DNA of 64,000 nt from Tenacibaculum tangerinum (lineage in GTDB: Bacteria; Bacteroidota; Bacteroidia; Flavobacteriales; Flavobacteriaceae): positions 310,001 to 374,000 of the forward strand of contig NZ_CP122539.1 of assembly GCF_029853675.1 (NCBI RefSeq). Reading direction: 5' to 3'. Made by a program: the position numbers and the translations under genes. The notes below the pieces were generated by a model that was given only the letters and a program-made list of their open reading frames with translations, had not been told where the DNA came from and made no database searches. This document shows positions 58,001 through 64,000 of the stretch, one piece after another. Numbering within the stretch: the first letter of the stretch is position 1; each line of letters opens with the position of its first letter.

Positions 58001-61000
58001 TTATATTCGGTTAGGGGCTTAACACCAGGTCAGGTTTATTATCCAGCGATAAGAATTATGGATGGGGCTACGGTTCGATGTCAAGTTAATAACGGAATAT
58101 TTGTAATGCCTTTCCAAGTAAGTGGTATAGTTGTACAGGTAACGCCATCTGGTAATTGTACCACAGGATATAGTGTTACAGTAGTAGCACAAAATGGAGT
58201 AGGGCCTTTTGAGTTTGGAATTAGTACGGATGATCCAATAAACACTAACACTTGGTATCCAGCAATTCAACCAGGACCTGTAGATCTTGACCCAGGAAAC
58301 CCTAATTCAGATTTTAGAAGACATATTTTTACGGGAATTATTCCTGGACTGAATTATCAATTCTATGTAAGAGATACAGATACAGGTTGTATTGAAACGA
58401 ATAAAAATCCAATTGATTATTCTACAATTGATTCTGATTTTGATGTAAATATCACATCAACAGTAAACAATCAATCGTGTTATGGAGCTAATAATGGTCA
58501 AATAGAGTTTACTATAGAAGATACAGATGGCGTTTTATCAGGTGATACAATAGGATGGGAGTTGTATGATGGAATTACAGATTTACCTTTAGGAATTACA
58601 GGTACTATAGCGGATACAGAAACGTATCCGTACACCTTTGATGTTCCGCCTACAGAAACACTAAATCCAGGTTTATATTTTATAGTAATAGAAAGTACTT
58701 CAGGAGGAACATGTCAATGGGCAAGTGGAGATGTAGAAATTTTAGAAGGATCACCTATTACAGGAAATTTAAATTTGTTGAACAATATTACATGTAGTGT
58801 TGATGGACTGATAAGGGTAGAGAATGTTTCAGGAGGTTTTGGCGGATATACATACACGGTAATATCAGCAACAAACACCACGTTAGCAACTCCAATAACA
58901 TTAACAGGTACTACTTTTAGCGTCGCTCATGCAGAGGTATCAGTCCCAACTTTACCAGTAAATGTAATGGTAGAAGTTACAGACAACAATGGTTGTTCGG
59001 AAACGTTCGGACCAGTAGCGTTGAATGTAAGTCCTTCACCTGTGTTAGAGCCAGGAGACATAAGTAGCAGCAGTTGTGCAAGTACTAAAACAATTACTAT
59101 CACAGCAGATAACGGAGCACCTCTAGGAGGTACACCACCATATCGATATTCAAATGATAATGGAGCAACCTTTACGGCACCAACTTCCGATACTTTCTAC
59201 ACGTTTACTGCTTTAGTGCCAGGAAACTATGACATTGTAGTAAGAGATGCAAATGGGTGTGCAACAAATTCAATTCCTATTGTAATTTATCCAGATGTAG
59301 ATTTTAGTCTAACTCCAGCGCAAAACCTAAACTGTGTGCCAGGACAAGGTGTTTTCAATATCGAAATAACCTCAGGAGCGAATTTAGGTACCGCAGGAGA
59401 TTTTACCTATTCAGTTACACCAGTTGCTACCTCTGCACCAGATAATGGCTCTATAACAGGAGCATCGACTTCTCAAAATATTACGGTAACAGCGAGTGGA
59501 ATATATAATGTTACGGTAACTGATATCACTTCGGGTTGTTCAAATACGAAGTCTATTACCATTCAAGACCCTGTTCAACCTAATTTTACACATACTGCGA
59601 CAGCGAGTTTATGTGCAGGGGATAATTCGGGAATTATTGAATTAAATGCAGTAGACAATGGTATATTGCCATTGGTTTATGAAATAACCAATACAGCAGG
59701 AACTTATACAGTTACATTACCTGCAGGAGATTCAGTATTTACTAATTTACCACCAGACATTTATTCAGTAACAGGAAGAGGTGCGAATGGTTGTACAACT
59801 ACGTTAACAAATATTGAGATTGAAGAGTACGATCCAATTGTACCAAGTACCCCAGTAGTTACCGAATTCTTATGTACAACTGGCAATACAGTAAATGTAG
59901 CCAGTGTTGAGTTACCATCAGGAACCACAGGAGGTTCAGGAAACTATACCCGAGTGGTGTTTACCTACGATCCAGCCGATGGAAGTCCAGATGAAAATCA
60001 AGACGGTAGTAATTTTGTATTTACTACCACGAATACCGCAGGTGGTACTGTCAGCATTGTAGTATATGACGATCAAGGATGTTCAGAAACAACTGCTGCA
60101 ACCATTCAACCATTCAATGCATTAAGTAACCCAGTTGTTACGTTAGACAATGCCATTACTTGTACAACAGGAGAAGACATCACGGTAACATATAGCTCAA
60201 CAACATCAGTAGCTACGAATATTACTATTGAAGGAGTCAATGGACATGTATATGGACCTATAACTCAAATCGGAGTTACTTCAGGAGATTTTGATGCTTT
60301 ACCTACAGGAGATTATCAAATAACCATAGAAAACCCAAGTACAGGTTGCGAGTTAGTTACCTATCATACAGTGGCAGAAGAACCTGTATTTGATATACTG
60401 ATAACGGATATTAAAGATGAAGGTTGTCAGGATGGTAATGACGGAAGTGCCGTACTAATTTTTAGCCCAAGTACACCTTATACAAGCGGTTATACTTATA
60501 CTGTATATACTTCAGCAGGAGTTGATACAGGAATAAACGGAGTAGGTGATGGTGATACCCCACAGCTTATCACAACAGGCTTATCAGCTGGAACCTACTA
60601 TGTGCGTATTGATATGGGAGGCAATTCGCCATTCTGTCAAGCACAAAGTGACAACTTTACCATTGCAGAACCTACAGTACCGTTATCGGTAGTAGGAACA
60701 GAAACAACAGCGGTAAGTTGTAACGGAGGTTCAGATGCCACGATTACCGCTACAGGAAGTGATGGTTGGGGCAATTATGTGTACCAATTAGAAGAAACAG
60801 CAAATCCAGGAGTTGCTTATGGAGGCTATGCCTTTAGCTCAAACAACATCTTTATCAATTTACCAGCAGGAGATTACACCGTGGTAGTAAGAGATAAAGG
60901 CGGAGCAGCAGGAGTTTATTGTGAGGCGAGTGATCAAGTAGTAATCGCCGACCCAGTTCCAGTAACATTTACAGTTGATGAAACAGATAATGTATGTGAT

Positions 61001-64000
61001 ACCTCAGTAGGAGGAAGTATTACGGTAAATGCAGCAGGAGGCACAGGTACCTATACGTATACACTTTCAAACTCAGGAGGCGTTGTAGAAACTCAGGTAT
61101 TAACAGCAACTAGCTATACCTTTACGAATTTAGCAGCAGATGTGTATACGGTAAATGTGGTAGACTCAAATAACTGTGATGCAGGAACTCCAACAGATGT
61201 TACGATTAACCCTGATGTTAATTTCTCATTAGTTGAAACTAAAAAGGTAGACTGTTCAGCTTCACCAGACGGAATAGTAACGGTTGATTTAGTGAATTGG
61301 GTAAGTGGAACAAGCAACTACGAGTACGATGTAACAGGTTCAGTAGATGCAGTATTGGTATCGAATGTAGCCATAACAAGCGATCCGTTTACCATTACGA
61401 TTCCAAGTACAAATGATACTCCACAAACCTATACGGTTACAGTACGTGATTTAGATGCCACACCAATTTGTGATGTTTCTAGAACCATTGAAATACAACC
61501 GGAAATAAGACCCGACTTTGCTGCTACAGCATCTGTGAATGATATTTGTTTTGGTAGTACAGATGGAGAAATTACCGTTTCACCAACCGATAACGGAATT
61601 CTACCATTAACCTATACAATAAGTCCAGATCCTAATGACGACAGCGGTATTTCATCAAATGCCAACGTGGTATTTGCAAACTTACCAGCAGGAGTGTATA
61701 CAATTGAAGCTGAAGGAATCAATGGCTGTACAACCTCTACAAATGTGGAAATTAGAGGCAATGACGAGATTGATATTCCAGATAATGCAATAACCGTAAC
61801 TCAATTCGCCTGTACAGAAGGTAATACAACCGATGTTGCTGTAATAACAGTAGATAGAACAGCGATTACTGGAGGAACAGGAAATTACATCCGCGCTGTA
61901 TTTTTAGACGCCGCAGGAACGGTATTGCAAGACGATAGTAATTTTACATACATCTCTACAGATATCGCAGGAGGTACGTATACAATTAATGTATACGACG
62001 AAAACAATGATTGTTTTGGTACAGCTACAGCTACAATCAATCCGTTTACACCGATGACAGATGCAGAGGTAAATGTAACCAAGGCTATCGATTGTGCTAC
62101 AGGAGAAAATATCACGGTAAAAGTACAGCCAGATTTAGCGAATATAACCTATACCATTACCGGATCTAATACAGGATATACCGATACTCAGACTGTGACT
62201 TTAGCAACAGACGTGGCTGCATTTACAGGTTTACCAACCGATACATATACCATCGAAATTTCTAATACCAATACAGGTTGTGTTTTTGTAACCTATCATA
62301 CCGTAGAAGAAGCTCCAATATTCGATGTTTTGGCAACACCAGAAAGAGCATGTTACGGAGGTACTGGAAGCGTAACTATTAATTTTGGTTCAGAAACACC
62401 TTACACAGGAGCGTATGATTATGAGGTATTCGCGGTGGGTAATCCTACTGCAATCACTTCAGGAAGTGGAACAGGAGGAACACCTACACCTATTAATAAT
62501 TTAATAGCAGGCAATTACTATGTAAGCGTAGTGATGTTAGACTCACCGTATTGTGAACCTACAACAGAAAACTTCGAAATCATACAACCAGTTGAAGATT
62601 TAATAGTAAACGGTGAACCCACCTTTATCAATTGTAATGTGTCAACATCAGGAGAAATCTTGTTAACTGCTGAAGGAGGTTGGGGCAATTACCAATATGA
62701 ATTGGTAAATAACACCACAAGTACAACGGTTCAAAACTTTGATTCTAATAGAAGAATTACAGGGCTTGCAGCAGGTAGTTATACGGCAACAGTACAAGAT
62801 GACAATAATTGTTTAGCTACTTATGAATTTACTTTGAACGATCCAGTAGATATAACTGCAAATATCAATGTGATAGAGAATGATTGTGAAGGCGAGTATT
62901 CAGCAAGTATTGAAGTAACCAATGTAACAGGAGGTCAAGCACAAGATAATACGATTAGCTATACCTATATTTTAACCTACCCTGACGGGGTTACACAAGT
63001 AGAGCAATCATCGAACATTTTTAACAATTTACCAGCAGGAGTTAATTATCAAGTAACGGTAAGAGACAATAAATACAGTTGTCAGTTTATTGATAACGTC
63101 GATATTGTAGACCCAACTGAAGTTCAGGCAACAGCAAACATTATCGAAGATATTACCTGTAATAACTCAGAAGCTACCGTAGAAGTGTTTGGAGCTGGAG
63201 GTACAGGTGCATACCAGTATAGTAGCGATGGGGTTAACTACAGCGATATAAATACTTTCAATGTAGGAGCAGGTGAGCATACCTTCTATGTTCGAGATGA
63301 AAACAACTGTGTAAAAGATGTGGTAGTGAATGTAGCTGCTTACGAAGAACTAGAACCTACCCTAAATGTTGAGTCAGGTTTTGTAACTTGTAATGGAGAT
63401 GCAAACGGAGTGCTATCAGCAACTGTAGTAGGTGGATTTGGAAACTACGAATATCAATTATTAGACAATAATGATGTTGTAGTGGCAGACTGGCAAGAGT
63501 CAAGTATGTTCGGAAGTTTAGGTGTAGGTACCTATAAAATAAATGTTAGAAGTACCAATAGGTTTGGAGTAGTATGCTTTGCTGAGACAGCGACATATAA
63601 CATACAAGAACCAGAACCATTAGTGGTAGATGAGAACCATACCGATGTAAGTTGTTACGGAGGAAGCGACGGTACCATTACCGTATTAGCATCAGGAGGA
63701 AACTTAACAGGTTATGAATACAACATCAGTTCAGACCCAACCAATAAGTTTGTGCTAGACAATGTATTTAGAAATTTATCAGCAGGAAATTATACAATTA
63801 CGGTAAAAGATAAATTAGGATGTTTAGAAACGATTGATGTTACTATCGGAGAGCCTGATGAATTTACAGCAACCTTAGTAAGTACTACTGAGCAAATTTG
63901 TATCAACGATCCATCTCCAACAATAACCATAGAGGTTGAAGGCGGAACACAACCGTATTATGTGAGTATTAATAATATAGAAATGCCAACCCCTTACAAT
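52019..64000 (+). CDS. sprB: SprB gliding adhesin, repeat stalk (frame 3, runs off the window)
   Basis: Uninterrupted frame of 3,994 codons to the last base. Beta-sandwich SprB repeats of about 75-95 residues follow one another, each starting with a Cys-containing strand (CYDGTNGTITV, CNGGSDATITA, CYGGSDGTITV) and closing with (A/P)GxYTVxVxDxxGC. At least 35 repeats are visible by eye. Two long tandem duplications (about 53.8-57.5 kb and 59.6-62.8 kb) and one inserted module (54.78-55.29 kb) are described separately. The C-terminal sorting domain lies outside the window. Confidence 0.87.
53806..57520 (+). repeat. SprB stalk super-repeat A (two units)
   Basis: Unit 1 starts at about 53806 (LSGGGAAATNLEC), unit 2 at about 56054 (LTSGGPTTATDVTC). 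They share the order: TITFTPPTGGT, VRVVDANGC / TRVVDANGC, YNCDGTG, then CYDG(T/S)NG and CSDG(Q/S)I repeats. The 'CYDG' repeats are only about 1.73 kb apart because unit 1 carries an extra 0.51-kb module. Confidence 0.72.
54780..55295 (+). other. Inserted beta-sandwich-like module in SprB
   Basis: About 170 residues, from NLFENGDFEDPTR to NFIDDVQITIARSSC, unlike the surrounding SprB repeats. It opens with a LxENGDFE-type strand and closes with GxxxDDVQI, like the DUF642/choice-of-anchor type galactose-binding-like modules that bind carbohydrate. Absent from super-repeat unit 2. Confidence 0.6.
59575..62840 (+). repeat. SprB stalk super-repeat B (two units)
   Basis: Unit 1 (from about 59575, PNFTHTATASLCAGDNSG) and unit 2 (from about 61508, PDFAATASVNDICFGSTDG) share six repeats in order, including DNGILPL(V/T)Y, NGCTT(T/S)T, NYTRVVF / NYIRAVF, TGCxxVTYHTV, EEPVFDIL / EAPIFDVL and GWGNYVYQLE / GWGNYQYELV. 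The offset is about 1.93 kb. Confidence 0.75.

Noticed and set aside
55568..62115. Several minus-strand open frames of 67-83 codons under SprB
   Set aside because: They are shadows caused by the Thr/Val-rich repeat coding sequence on the plus strand.
52800..63900. CRISPR-like regular spacing in the SprB region
   Set aside because: The repeats are protein-coding, about 75-95 codons long, imperfect, and within one open frame.

Overview
The window reads as a chromosomal segment of a low-GC, gliding marine member of the Flavobacteriaceae. Tenacibaculum or a close relative is my best guess; that is inference from gene content and AT-rich codon use, with no database search. Supporting signs are promoters of the Bacteroidetes TTTG / TAnnTTTG type, the absence of Shine-Dalgarno leaders, a gliding adhesin operon of the sprC-sprD-sprB type with a type IX secretion (T9SS) type B sorting domain, a monomeric isocitrate dehydrogenase, and families typical of Bacteroidetes (Lnb/DUF4105, DUF4199, DUF6095). 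I see no tRNA, rRNA or CRISPR array. One structural RNA is clear: the signal recognition particle RNA at 26355-26448.

Layout. 1-3.8 kb: the end of a polysaccharide cluster (two glycosyltransferases and a flippase). 4-13.6 kb: mixed housekeeping genes (pssA, aroQ, an Lnb-like N-acyltransferase, and a murQ / small membrane protein / ATP-grasp operon), interrupted by an IS982-type transposase and copies of two dispersed repeats. 13.8-32.2 kb: mostly minus-strand housekeeping genes (icd, trmD-rplS, a TonB-like protein, a pseudouridine synthase, a phosphosugar mutase coupled to an MsbA-like ABC exporter, a GT2 glycosyltransferase, SRP RNA, xerD, fur-purA, relA/spoT). 32.5-36.3 kb: an ECF sigma factor module and the rpsF-rpsR-rplI operon. 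36.4-41.1 kb: a TPR histidine kinase / LuxR response regulator pair, followed by a 1.7-kb region without long genes that holds a small lipoprotein with a highly structured leader, two unrecognised short peptide genes with their own promoters, and a nested palindromic operator-like site. 41.1-46.2 kb: a lipoprotein, a 40-residue membrane peptide, a sodium:solute symporter, nnr and cmk. 46.4 kb to the window end: the gliding/T9SS operon. It encodes an SprC-like protein with a type B sorting domain, an SprD-like PorP/SprF barrel with SPOR repeats, and a giant SprB adhesin of more than 4,500 codons that runs off the window.

Five genes carry single-nucleotide frame disruptions: the ABC exporter (T7 run), a beta-barrel signal peptide (A8 run), the SprD-like gene (A7 run), and SprB twice at the same motif, TTCTTAAT. 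Consensus error in a long-read assembly is the simplest explanation. The two identical SprB sites (Ser codon, UAA, then U) and the correctly phased U-UUU-UUU slippery heptamer in the exporter also fit programmed frameshifting. The most novel-looking material is the 39.4-40.9 kb peptide/leader/operator region and the fine structure of the SprB stalk (two tandem multi-domain duplications and one inserted beta-sandwich-like module).
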